Shown here piece after piece: positions 1 to 11,281 of a stretch of 64,000 nucleotides of DNA. Position 1 is the stretch's first letter. Each line of letters opens with the position of its first letter. The position numbers and the translations under genes are program-made. The notes beneath the pieces were generated by a model. That model was given only the letters and a program-made list of their open reading frames with translations, did no database searches and was not told the DNA's origin. Source of the DNA: Smittia aterrima (taxonomy: Eukaryota; Arthropoda; Insecta; Diptera; Chironomidae). The stretch lies in the NCBI GenBank assembly GCA_033063855.1, contig CP093831.1:5828001-5892000 (forward strand). Direction: 5' to 3'.

Positions 1-1790
1 TTGAGAGATCGAGACGGCAAACAGAGATGGGAAAACAATATCGATTACATTGGACCAACCTGACCAATCGAGTATAAAAATATTTAGTTTTATTGTTTGA
101 AAACGTAATTTATTTCAATCGGATAGAAAATTGTTGGAACGGAAAATAAAAGCTCATTAAACTCTTCCTCATTGAGTTCTCTTTTTTTCTTCCTCAACTC
201 AAGGCCAAAAGCTCTGAATCATCTTCAATCGTAAATGAATTTATTTTCCTCCTTGAGATCATTTCGACGAAGAACTTTGCTTCATCCTGCAAACCAACAG
301 ATTACGACTGGCCTTCGTTTTGCTATAAATTTATTCTTCGATCCATTTAACATCCCAAACGCGAATTACTTTTTCCATTTCTCTCGATAATTGCCTATCA
401 CATATCAACAATTGCTCCTCAATTAGTTGAGGTCGAAAGCCCCAAAAGAAAAATCTCATTTTCCCCACAAATTTATTTGTTTTCCATTAGAATCCGGCAG
501 CAAGGCCATTGCCGTTGCTGTAAACAAACAAATAAATATCGAGATGAAGGAAATGGATTATTTATTTCATGCAGCATCTGTCCCTTAAGAATGAATCGTC
601 TTATCAGATTTACAAAATGCTACACGAAAGCAGATTTTCGAGTGATGACGGAAACGCTCTGATTTGCCTTATCCTATGAAAGCTTTGCTGTCATAAGATT
701 ACGGGACGTTCATCGTTGCTCTCGGAATTTACAATTGCGTCAAAATCGTTTTCAGCTTGATGCGTTTAGCCTTATTTGATAAGATTGCTTGGATACCCTC
801 CAATGATGTCAACTTTGAATTTCCTCTAAAATGTGATTACTTTCGCTACATTTAGACTTCTCTTTGACGTAAACTCTCGCTTGGCTATATTTAAATGTTG
901 ATTCATAATCGTTTGCACAAAAAGTAAAAAGCGAACGTTAAAAGTTTAATTGATAAGAACTGGAAGCAATTAAAAGTGTTGGAGCATATTTACACTTTGT
1001 AATTTCAATGAACGCCTGCACATAATTCAACTCAATTTTGTAATTAAATGGTTTGCTAACAAATGCTTTAAGGTTAAAAAGTTTGCTTTCAAATGAGTAT
1101 CATCGACTTACTTTTATCAAGCGAGAGCGTTTCAGAAGCGTTTTCTCACTTCAAACATCAAAGATATTCATTACGTTTAATGTTCTTTGCTATATTTTGC
1201 TTTGTTATGCTTTTTTTCACTGACGTCGACACCTTCAAGCGACTTGTAATCGAGCTCTGCAATTTTCTCTTTTGATCTCCCGCAGTCGTCACCATTGTTA
1301 AAAGGAAATTTATGCAAATTGAAACGACCATGGGAGCAAAAGCAAACGAGTGACATGTAATTGAAACACGATAAGGTAAAATTAGAAAAGTTTTTCATTC
1401 GACGCTGTCAGGAGAGCAAATTAAACTTTATTGAACGAAAAAAAAGTTTGGTCATTGAGCTGTCTCTCAAGTGAAGAATTTTTTATTGAGAAAATGTTTT
1501 TCTTTTCTACTAAATTTGTGATTGGGAAACCGAACCTTCAAGTTGATAAAAATAACTTTGAAAGAAGTGTCAATGACAATCAAGTCTGAGCTTTAAGCTT
1601 AAAAGCTTTCAAATAAAATTTATCTGGAATCCACTGCGACAGTGGATGTATCAACGTTATCAATTTCAATTCTGACTCGTTTCACTTTAAAATTCAAATC
1701 CGAAATTATTTTTTTTTGTTGATGCTGCCACACAATCAAATTGGATCGCATGCATATCAGCTCCTTTCAGAGAAGATTTTCCTGTCTCAC
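1..1790. other. Intergenic, no gene seen
   Basis: AT-rich DNA with frequent homopolymer runs. The open frames here are short (about 60-73 codons), show no recognisable motif, and have no splice-site context that joins them to anything. I see no RNA gene or repeat. Confidence 0.6.
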
Positions 1791-2351
1791 TTATGGCAAC
1801 ACTGATGGAGGAAAACTATAATCCTCTGCATAATATATTAGTTGCACATCAAGTAAATTTATATCTCGATATTGACAGCTAAGCCAAGCTGCACATTTCA
1901 GCTCGTCGTCATGAATATTCAGGAAACTTTCTATGCACTCTCTTAATCCGTCAAAATTCGATTTGCGTCGTAATGGGAAATCTATATCTGCGCTCCATTT
2001 TTGAAGATTCTCTAGAACGATAAATATCGCTTCGTTTTGTGATTGCTTTTCTGTCATTATATGTGGAATTTGAAGTCTCGCGTTGATGCACTCATGCATG
2101 ACAAATCCCCTCACCCGATGATGAAAACTTTTTCAATAAAAACAAATTGGAATTTCCATTTCTTCCGGAAGAAGATAAGCCTGGCTCCAAACATTTAATT
2201 TCCTTAATGCTTGAGCGTCAGAGTTTGAGTTTCCAGAGAAAAGCGTTAAAGTTAATTTGAACGCATTGATGAAAGCTTTTCCGTCAATAATAAAGTTTTC
2301 TTTTAAAAAAAGTTTCCTAAAAGTTTTGTAGTCTGTTTCCCACAAAGTCAA
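1791..2351 (-). pseudogene. Unrecognised coding fragment, possibly broken
   Basis: Two adjacent minus-strand open frames (2351-2133 and about 2140-1791) look protein-like but lie in different frames. The first ends in TGA after a Trp/Leu/Pro-rich segment (NVWSQAYLLPEEMEIP). The second runs to a TAA at 1791-1793 and ends with YYAEDYSFPPSVLP. No clean GT-AG intron joins them. The gap between them is only a few codons, and all three frames nearby are interrupted by TGA or TAA. This looks like one coding sequence with a frameshift, or an exon of a gene whose other exons I cannot find. The Leu-rich helical look and the ending recall helical-repeat domains of the Mut-7/Nibbler type, but that resemblance is too weak to name the gene. 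Confidence 0.3.
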
Positions 2352-4441
2352 AGTTCGAGTGAAAGCAAAACATTTCCCTAAGTGACTTTATTGAAAAGTT
2401 TAACTCTTCGGATCAAATCGGGTGGGAAAATAGAATCAAGAGATCAGAGCGGAAAAGTTTTTTGAAATTTATTGAAAGCGCGTGATTTCGTGAGCTGATC
2501 TTTCAATTTGTTATTTTATTTTAAAGATTTCAGTCGCGTGCCAACGATTTAAAGTTTTCTAACATATTTTGAGTTCATTAACAACGACGCATACCTTTCG
2601 AAAAGCTACTGAGTTAATCGAAGAAATCTAACTTTGATAACTTACGAGCTCGTTTCGTGAGTAAATTACAGGAGAAGATTTGCTCGCTGTATCAATAACA
2701 AATCGAGATATAAAAGTGCGCACGCAAAATTAAAGAATTCCCTACCTCATCAGGAGATAAGAAAAACAATTATTCTGGTCGTGAAGCACAATGGGAAGCA
2801 ATCAAAGTAATGTGAGATGGCAAGAAGAATGCGAGAAGCGAAATTATCTTTCCATATCACGTTCGACTGTGCTTTTCTCCTTCATCCTTGATAAGAAAAA
2901 GATTTCATTGTCAAATTTTTTAGATATAAAGTCGAGCTACTCAAACGTCTCAATACTTTCCCCAGTTTGCCTTTTTATTTCTTTTCTTTTCTCACAGAAC
3001 TTCTGTGATTTTTGTGGGTTTGCGGCTTTAGCTAGATTTAGCATTCTCGATGAATATTTCTTCCATTTCCTTCTTTAGATAAAAGGTGAATTATTTTGTT
3101 TGTTCATCGAAACCTACGGTGAGCTTCCGATTTGTTTCCGCAGGCTTGATAACAAAAAAGTATTCGTATGGTGCTCGCAGCCAACAGTCGAAATGCAAAC
3201 AATGTTTCGTTCATTTTACAGCATTGGAACGTGTAAGGTTTTGTTTTGCATGTTAAGCATCTAATGGATTAAATTACAAATTTATTTCTAACATAAAATA
3301 ACGAACGTCGAACAAGAATATCAAATTTTCTGACGTTGAAATTTTCACGGTAAATGATAAGATCAATTTTGTCTGTTAAAGCTTTTAAAGGTATTTGAAA
3401 GAAGATTGAAAAGAGCTTTTCTCTCGATGATTCTAAGCCATTTGATGATACTTCCGTCGCCGACTTCATTCACATGGAGATTGAAGCACATTTCCTGTTT
3501 TGTTTTCAATTCTTCAGTTGGTCTTTTGAGAGAAGAAAAGCTTCCTGCTGTCTTTTGATCTTCTCTTGCTTTTCGCATTGAAGCTGATGATGCTCAAGGC
3601 GAGGGCAGTGTTGAATGGGCGAGAAAACAGAGAGAAGGAAGCGCACGAGAGAAAGGAAAACACTTTATCGTTTCTCATGAATTTTTCATGAACAAGAAAA
3701 TGTGTTTGTTTGAAAGCTTTTCCTCTGCTTTATTCTCCGACTTTTTCATGCCTCAAGGCAACAAAGATTCACAGGCGAGAAGAGAAAATCGATGAATTGT
3801 CTACGATTGACACTCGGAATAATAGGGAATTCGATTAGGCGACATATTCGAGCGTGCACGAAATTTTTCAACTAAAAAATGATCGACTACATTTTTAAAC
3901 TTCAGCGATGTGCTTTTGATTTCATTTCCTACTTTCCAAGTGAATTAAGTGTTAAACTCTGTCATGTGAAGTGAATACTTCGTTTGCAAACTTTTTCATT
4001 CCCACATTCAACATCGAAACTTGTTTTCAGTAACTGATTTAATGAGAATGCTTTCAGATGATATCACTGCTGCGAGATTTCTCATCTGCCAACTTATTCA
4101 AAATGAATCCATTGTTATACGCTCTATTGAATCACAGCTGAGTTTAACAGAACCTAGAAAAATGCTCATTATTCGATACAAAACGAAGCCAATTGAGATT
4201 TGAATGGTAATCGTTGACTGAAGTCATATTCAACGCGAAGCAATCCAATTATTTTACGAAATTTTATGCGTTGATTCAAGTAGGATAAAAAAAAGGTTTG
4301 AGTGACGTGGGAGCTTTTATTGTGAAAAATCTCTTCGATTGCAAAATCCATTATTTATTAATAAATTCTCATTAGTAATACTCAAGCGAAACAAAGGAAG
4401 GAAGTATATTTGGCTAAAGCTTTTTTTCATGTCAAAGTGAT
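2352..4441. other. Intergenic; one TATA-like site, no firm gene
   Basis: Mostly featureless AT-rich DNA. At about 2708-2716 there is a GATATAAAAG TATA-like sequence. About 80 bp downstream, at 2791, an ATG starts MGSNQ followed at once by GTAATG, which could be a 5' splice site. No partner exon was found, so this is not called as a gene. A tttatt at 4354-4359 (AATAAA on the minus strand) is a good poly(A) signal for the PIG-L gene. Confidence 0.5.
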
Positions 4442-5460
4442 CTATGATTCCAAAATGTCAAACTCGATATTTTCCAAGCTTAGCTCGGTGAGAGAGTTGA
4501 TGAGCATGTAGCGCGAAAAGATTACGTAAAGCTTTCGGAACCACACCATTTGCGACTTATGCTCTAGCATCGCTGACTGGATTATTTTACGTTCGTGCCA
4601 TTTCAATATTGTCCTGTGGATTGAGTGACATTATATTAACCAACTCAGCGGGGATGTTGAAAAAGCAGACTCACCATGTTGTTGACAGCAAAAGCGTGAT
4701 GAAGACGTCAAAAAGCGACAAGTATTTTCGTATGGCATTAACAGTCTCTAGAACTAGAATTTTACATGATGATGGCATCAGACCCGAAAGACAGAGTGCC
4801 GCAGTTGCATAATAGATTGCTTGATGGTTCTTGTGTTGACTAATGCCGTCTTTGTCGAATGTTATTAGAAGCTCAATGTCTAAAGTCTCTACATAGTTTA
4901 GAATAAGCTGCGATAAAACTTCAACGCTCCACTCTATGTTGGGATCATCTTGAAGCTGTGTGCAGTTGAGAAGTGTGATATCTTGAGGCTTGATGCTTAA
5001 GACACGACAAGATTCCCACAGCTCGTCTTTACGTACATGCCCTAACTTGTCAAAGTCTCCTGCAGAGCAAAATAGTGTCAGTCTCTGTTAAGATGTCAAA
5101 ACAATCAAGCAAAGTCTTAATCTTACCTCTTGACAAACACAGAACAAAAATTCTGCAATTTTCTCTTTTCTTCAAGGCAACAATTGTTGGGCCGAAGAAC
5201 ATGCATTCGTCATCAGGATGTGCTGTTACTAGGAGCACTCTTGAGACATTTGGTGGTAGCTTCGTGGGTCGGAGGAATCGAAATTTACTGCTGCCATTGC
5301 GATATTTGTGAATTAAACAATACAGAAGTGCATTTAGAAAAATAAAAATCACGATTGAGTAAATTATCAGCTCCAGCGTTTCTTCGAGCTTTGAACGGCA
5401 ATTGAAAATATAAGCTGATAAGTCTCTGAATGGCACGAGAAGGTTTGCACTTTCGTTCAT
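4442..5460 (-). CDS. PIGL: PIG-L, N-acetylglucosaminyl-phosphatidylinositol de-N-acetylase
   Basis: This enzyme removes the acetyl group from GlcNAc-phosphatidylinositol, the second step of GPI-anchor synthesis, on the cytosolic face of the ER. Three exons, 5460-5127, 5059-4675 and 4613-4442, join in phase to give 296 residues; introns are 67 and 61 nt with GTAAGA/GTGAGT donors and CAG acceptors. One hydrophobic segment at about residues 30-50 fits the family's single membrane anchor. The LmbE/PIG-L motif TAHPDDECMFFGP follows at about residue 80, with the zinc-binding His and Asp residues. The second family motif is SQHKNHQAIYYA in exon 2. The C-terminus HKSQMVWFRKLYVIFSRYM is diagnostic of metazoan PIG-L. 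Length is as expected (human about 252). The start is the first Met of the open frame upstream of the membrane segment. A poly(A) signal lies at 4354-4359. Confidence 0.93.
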
Positions 5461-8400
5461 TGATGCATCGTTGAGTTCACTAAAATTTTAATATTCCAAC
5501 TCAATTCTTCACAAGTTTCACGTAAACAAAGCCAGACCGACAGTCTCACGCTTGATCAACTTTATTGCGCAACATTTTGAATATTTTCCGTTATCGGGGA
5601 AACCACAAAATTCTTTATGACACAGAGAAACATGGTTTGTGCATAATTCACAATTTACGAAGTTAAATGTCATGTCGAGCGTCAAATTTTTGTGCGAGAT
5701 TTATGCTGTGCAGTGAAAAGTTTTTCCAATTCAGATTTTGTAATCCGGATTTTGATTGGCGTGACAACCGACAAAGTTGGATAAATTGCCAACATTCGTT
5801 GGCAACAATTAGTTTACTCGGTATAGCCTGCAGTAGCGATTGAGCCAGAAAATTTGCATCTCGAGGCAACGAGTGTAATTAAAAGAGTTTTGCATAATTA
5901 TTTGAAACTTCAGGTAAAGCGCAATCTTTCATTCCCACTCTTTCAAATGAGAAAATTTATAATTCAAATGTAAATGAAGAGCGTTGAAAAATGCCTCGAG
6001 AAATTATAAAACAGGAAAGCTTAGTCATGAGTGAATGCCATGATTGTAATGTCTACAGCAGCAAATAAGCTCCAGCATTGCTTTAGAAAAACAACGAAAC
6101 AATTTCACGACTATCATTTAGGTTATGATGACTAGCCTAGTGAATAATGAAAGAAGATTTTCAGTAAAAAAAACTGTGATGCTCTTGAACACAGAAAAAA
6201 ATCCATTAGTCAATTTATCCTCTCTTTAGTTCTTCGTCACGTTTCAGTGAAATCACTAAAGAGCACTTTAATTGATTGAGTCTACCATTCGAATCAAGAA
6301 CTTGAATTAAATTAAATGAATCTACCGAGAGGTATCAAATGTAATATTCTATCGATCTAATTACGTTTTCTCTCTTACATTTCTGAAAAAGAACTTCCTA
6401 TCTCGTTTAAGTGAAACTGTGGATTAATGTTGTTCAGAAAACTTATTTCTTTCGTCCTCTTTTTCTTCTTCTTGCAACAACGATCTCTTCTCATTTGCCA
6501 CTTGAGTACTTCGCTAATGAATATTTTGAGCCCTAATCCGACAACGAAGTGAGAAACGAGAGGCTAATAAAAGTTCCGCCGGCATGCGTCATTTGACTCT
6601 CTTGCTCCAATTTCAACCGTCGTGCGGCGGCTTCCTCGAGATTAAGTTTGGTTTATTGTCCCACAACATCCTTCCCCAAATCATACCATCGTTGAGGGAA
6701 AAGTACATTCTCACTCAGGAGACATGTAATCTTGCGTAAATGTAATTGAAAAAAAAACCTTACGAATCGGGCTACAGACTCGTCTCGAGAAATCATTGAT
6801 AACTTGACATTGTGCTCTCACATCTTATTTATTCGAATATTTAGATTGAAAGAGAAAAAAGTTTTTCCGAAAAGGTCAGATTGGAATTCCAATATTTAAT
6901 CGAATTAAAGATTATGATATTGAATAAAGAATTAACAAACTCAATCAGAATCTCATACAAAAGGAAAAAAGTTGATTGAGAGGCAAAAGAATCTTTAATT
7001 CAATAAAATATACCGATCGAGCTCGTCGGATGAGGATGATTTATTGCCTCCGGTTTCGTATTTTCCCTCATTTCCTCGTAAGTATCGTTTTCTCGGAAAT
7101 TTTAGTCAGGGAAGTTTTTTTTATAAAGCTTGATTTAAAAAACTCAATTAGCAGATTATAAAATGGCTAAAAGTTCACTTAAATAAATATTCCATATCCC
7201 GGATTAACTTTATTCTTCGGCAGAAGAACTCTATTCGAATAGAGAAAAGAATTTCATTCAAATAGATTTTGCTCGTATTTCTTTGCCAATCAAATATTGG
7301 CAATTGTTAAGCAATCATTGCTTGAAACGAGGATGGAATTTTACTTAATCAGTTTCTACAAATAAATTTCAAAATTTCTTGAATATCATGATGCGATGTT
7401 AAGTGAAATAAAATACATTTGCAAGAGGTTATTATTAAGTATTCAAACTGAGCTGTTCTTAAGCGGCTTCTTAAATATTGAAAATATTTTTTTTAGAAGT
7501 TTATGAGGTAACTGGATAAGTCTAGAAATTTTATCCACCAAACTCTCAGTAGAGAAGATTGAGTCTCTGGAAGTTTTTCCAAAAGCTTTAAAAGCTTCAA
7601 TTTCATGAAAACTTTAGCCGAGTCTTTCTATTTCGAGGTTTTCCTTAGCCGAATAATTAGCGAATGCGCAATAATAAGATTGTACTAGAACATTGTAATC
7701 TCAAATGAAATTTTCATCCCTTAGAACCGTTCGTAGAGTTTTTATTGAAAGTGCCATCTCTGGGAAAACTCATTTTTATTCGATGAACAACAAAGACTTC
7801 GCGGCTTCAAGCTCTGTGAATGGTTTAGACCAAGTTTCAAAACGTTTCACATAAAATTTCAGAACTTCAAGAGAAAAATGTTTGTTCACTTTTATTAAAA
7901 TTCCTGCGAAGAAAATTGAAAAAGAAAATTACTTTCATTTATGCGATATTAATTTTTATTTCTCTTGAGATTTGTTGTTTAAATTTTCCAAACAAAACTG
8001 TTTCACTTTCATGTAACTTTGATTTAAAAAGACGATTCTGATTTTCATTTCACAAGACTCTCTTATCAGGATCGATTTGTAAAGCCAGCAACAAATTATT
8101 TTCAATATCTTAAAATCTTTAAACTTTGTCACTTTTCTTGTTGAGATTTGACAGAAAAGAAAAAAGTTCTTAAACTTTTATCAAACGATTAATAAGATTT
8201 CACAACACTTTCCAACTCTTTCGTTTATATTTGCCATCATAGGCCTTGCTTATAATTTTGAATTCAATTTTTTTAAACAAACGAAACTTTTTTTAAACTT
8301 TACTCAGAACTATTTGACTTAACAAGAAATAAATTTGCGGGAATCCTTCTTTGGACACGTTCGCAGGATTTTATAAAAGTTTCTTTAAATTTCAATGACG

Positions 8401-9295
8401 ATCTCTCAATCCATTTGGAATAAAAATGCAAAAAGAAAGAAACGAAGCAAACAACTTGAATGGAAAAGCTAAGTTTGTTGTTTCTCCGTGTAAATGCGAA
8501 AAATTGTAAATTGTGAAATGGAACTTGTTGAATATTCTAGCTAATTCACTTTCATTCTTAAGTTTTTTAAACTCTTTGAAATGTAATCGATTTAGAAAAT
8601 CAAGCGCATTCTTATGCTTTAGGTAATGCTTCTTATCCTTTCCCTCATTAACAATTTTCCCTTTGCAATAAATAACTTTAAATCTTTTCATCTTTTAGCA
8701 GTTAAAGTCTAAATTTACTTACAATAGTTCTTGTTAACATGGAGTTCATTCTTTTTATTTTATGTTGTGAGACTTTATTTCATCTTAAAGGTCTTTTTGT
8801 GGAGTTTCTTTGGATTCTTTGGAACTTTTAGAGATTGAGAAAAATCGGAAAACTACGTGGAGAGCTTTTTTCGGACAATTTTTTAAACAACTTTTCAGGC
8901 TGGTTTTGTGCGGAGGAGCCTGCTAAACTATTTTTCACTTAGGCGATGTTCACAAACTACGTAGCTCCCAAAGGTTTCATTTCTCTACTCAATTTGCGAA
9001 CAACTCCTTTCAAATTTTCTTTAGCTAGAAATTATCTTTCCCCTTCGCATAATAAAGTTTCTTTTGTTTAAATATCGTTTCAAGGAATTACTTTAAAAAG
9101 TTGAGGACTAAGACCTTACAATGAAAATGCTACAAATTTATTCAAAGGTTTTCTTGTTCAATAAATTTCTATGAATTTCTCTTGTTCTTGTTTTTCGCTT
9201 TGAAAGTCTAGAAGACGCTTCAAAGGAATAAATACTTTTTGTTTTGTTCCAAGAAGGAGAAATCATTTAAACTTTGTTTTTCTTCTTTCAGCTTC
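5461..9295. other. Intergenic, no gene seen
   Basis: About 3.8 kb of AT-rich DNA. The longest frame (minus, 8691-8392, 99 codons) is Lys/Phe/Asn-rich, as expected of random AT-rich sequence, and has no family signature. No repeats or RNA genes were recognised. The last part, 9134 onward, probably includes the CaMKII 3' untranslated region. Confidence 0.55.
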
Positions 9296-11281
9296 TTACT
9301 TGTTGATGGAGCTAAAACCGAGCGTCCGTGGACCGCTTCGATGAACGTGAATGTTCTGCCATTTGCTATCGCGTTTCTGCCAGACTCTCGTCTCTTCTGA
9401 CTGATGCGAGTGAGCCATTCCAGTTTGTCTGTAGAGGAAGAGTTAATTTAACATTGAACATGATCTCAGGAAATTTGTCAACTCACTTATCAACAAACTG
9501 AGTCAATCGAACGTAAGCGATGCACGCAGTTTCATCGCTGAGTAGATGAACGTGAGGATTCAATATCGTCGTGTTGATGGCTCGATAATTTTTACCCAAA
9601 ACTGTCAAGAAAAATAAAATTTGATTTTGATTCGACGTAAGCAGACAAGGTCTTACCGTTTTCAAAATAAAATTTATGGAAATCCATTCCTTCGACTAAG
9701 TTTCCCATCGACTCGGGTTCAAAAGCCGTCAAATGCGGATCGCAAATTTTTCTAAGAATTAAAATAATTTAATCGACTGTGCCCTCAATTTGAGAAGATT
9801 TAATTTACGTGTATCCATTGAAGTCGCCACTGTTGATGGTCTCGATCAACTGTTCTGTCACTCGAATGATTTCCTGTCTCCTCAATCTAACTCCATCGTC
9901 TTCTTCGACGTTGTTCACTACAACTTCAGTTGATTCCTTTGCCTTCTCGTCTGATGAGTCTTTCGCTTTCGCGATGACGCTTTTGCCTGTCCGAAATGTT
10001 TATTTGATACAAACGTTTTATGAAAATAGGGTTTGGGACCAAGAAAGGGCTGTGAAAGGCTTACTCGAAAAGTTCCTCGTCGCTAACATTGTGGTTAGAA
10101 TGGCGCCCTTCAATTTCCGTCGAGCGTTGAATTTCTTCAGGCAATCGACAGTCTCTTGACGATGAATTGCGGAAGCGACACGTTCACGTTGCTAGATATT
10201 AATTAAATTGGATTCCATTTCAATTTGAGTTAAGAAAAGGCGTAGGTAAAGGTAGAGAGAAAGAGAGAGACTTACAGATATCCATGGGTGTTTGAGAGCT
10301 TCTGTAGCAGTGATGCGTTTATGTGGGTTCACAGTCAACATTTGATTGATAAGGTTTTTGGCCTCAGATGTGACTGTGTCCCACTCGGGCTATGGATACT
10401 GTCAAAGCGAGAGAGTCAATTAGATTAGAGAGTCAAGTGTTTAAAACTTAAAGTTTCCCTTACATCATACGTCCCTGCCTTGATTTGTGCGTATAATTTA
10501 TGTTGATCTTCATCCCAGAATGGAGGATAACCAACGAGAAGGATGTAAAGGATAACTCCACAGGCCCAAATGTCGACTGGCTTTCCGTACGGCTCCTTCT
10601 TCAGTACTTCTGGTGAAAGATAACCCGGCGTTCCAGCAAAACCAAACCAAGCCTGCTGTTCATTCTGCAATTCAATTGCCAACCCGAAATCGGCCAATTT
10701 CACAGCAGCACCTTTCAATTTACTAGCTAATAGAAGATTTTCGGGCTTCAAATCTCTGTGCACGATGCCGTATTGATGACAATGATGGACTGACTCCAAT
10801 ATCTGTTGGATGCATTGTGATGCGTCTGCTTCGGAATAAAATTCACGAGCCACAATATCCTCAAACAATTCTCCTCCAGTTACACTTGAGATTGAAGGAA
10901 AAGAAAATTGAAATGTCTGTTCATTCGATTGAAAATGCTTTTGACTCACAGATCGAATATTAGATAATGAAAGTTCTCTTCTTGTATGCTGTCGTGTAAT
11001 CGAACGATGTTTGGATGTTGAAGCTTGCGACACACACGAGCCTCACGTTCCAACTTCTGGAAGTCTCGGGAAGTTAACTTTTTGGTGTTGATGATTTTAG
11101 CAGCAAACTCTAGTCCTGTCGACTTTTGAACGCATCGCTTCACAATCGAAAAAGCTCCTCTGCGAATTGAAATGTTTGCATCAAAAATTAATTACCAAGT
11201 TTCTTTTTTGAAAACTTACTTTCCCAACTCTTCTTTGATGTCGTAGTTGTCGGACATTCGAGTACACACTGGCATCGACAT
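9296..11281 (-). CDS. CaMKII: Calcium/calmodulin-dependent protein kinase II
   Basis: Multifunctional Ser/Thr kinase activated by Ca2+/calmodulin, acting in neurons and muscle as a dodecamer. Nine exons join in phase: 11281-11220, 11159-10950, 10884-10464, 10398-10276, 10191-10065, 9986-9809, 9751-9657, 9601-9487, 9428-9296 (487 codons). It starts MSMPVCTRMSDNYDIKEEL. Visible are the glycine loop (ELGKGAFSIV), the catalytic loop HRDLKPEN, ADFGLA, the activation segment GFAGTPGYLSPE, the autoinhibitory/calmodulin segment with the activating Thr (HRQETVDCLKKFNARRKLK), a short acidic linker and the association domain (RQEIIRVTEQLIE to the end). The exon 4 acceptor at 10400-10399 gives Tyr-Pro-TAG-Pro-Glu-Trp, where the family has Tyr-Pro-Ser-Pro-Glu-Trp. 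A second acceptor 9 nt later (AG at 10391-10390) removes the stop and three residues and keeps frame (484 residues). Introns are 55-84 nt. The last exon could continue through a GTAAG at the stop codon. Confidence 0.93.

Noticed and set aside
8392..8691. 99-codon minus-strand frame in the gene-free region
   Set aside because: Composition is Lys/Phe/Asn-rich as expected by chance in AT-rich DNA; there is no motif, no splice context and no neighbour.
9809..10159. 116-codon plus-strand frame
   Set aside because: It is antisense to CaMKII exons 5-6 and the intron between them.
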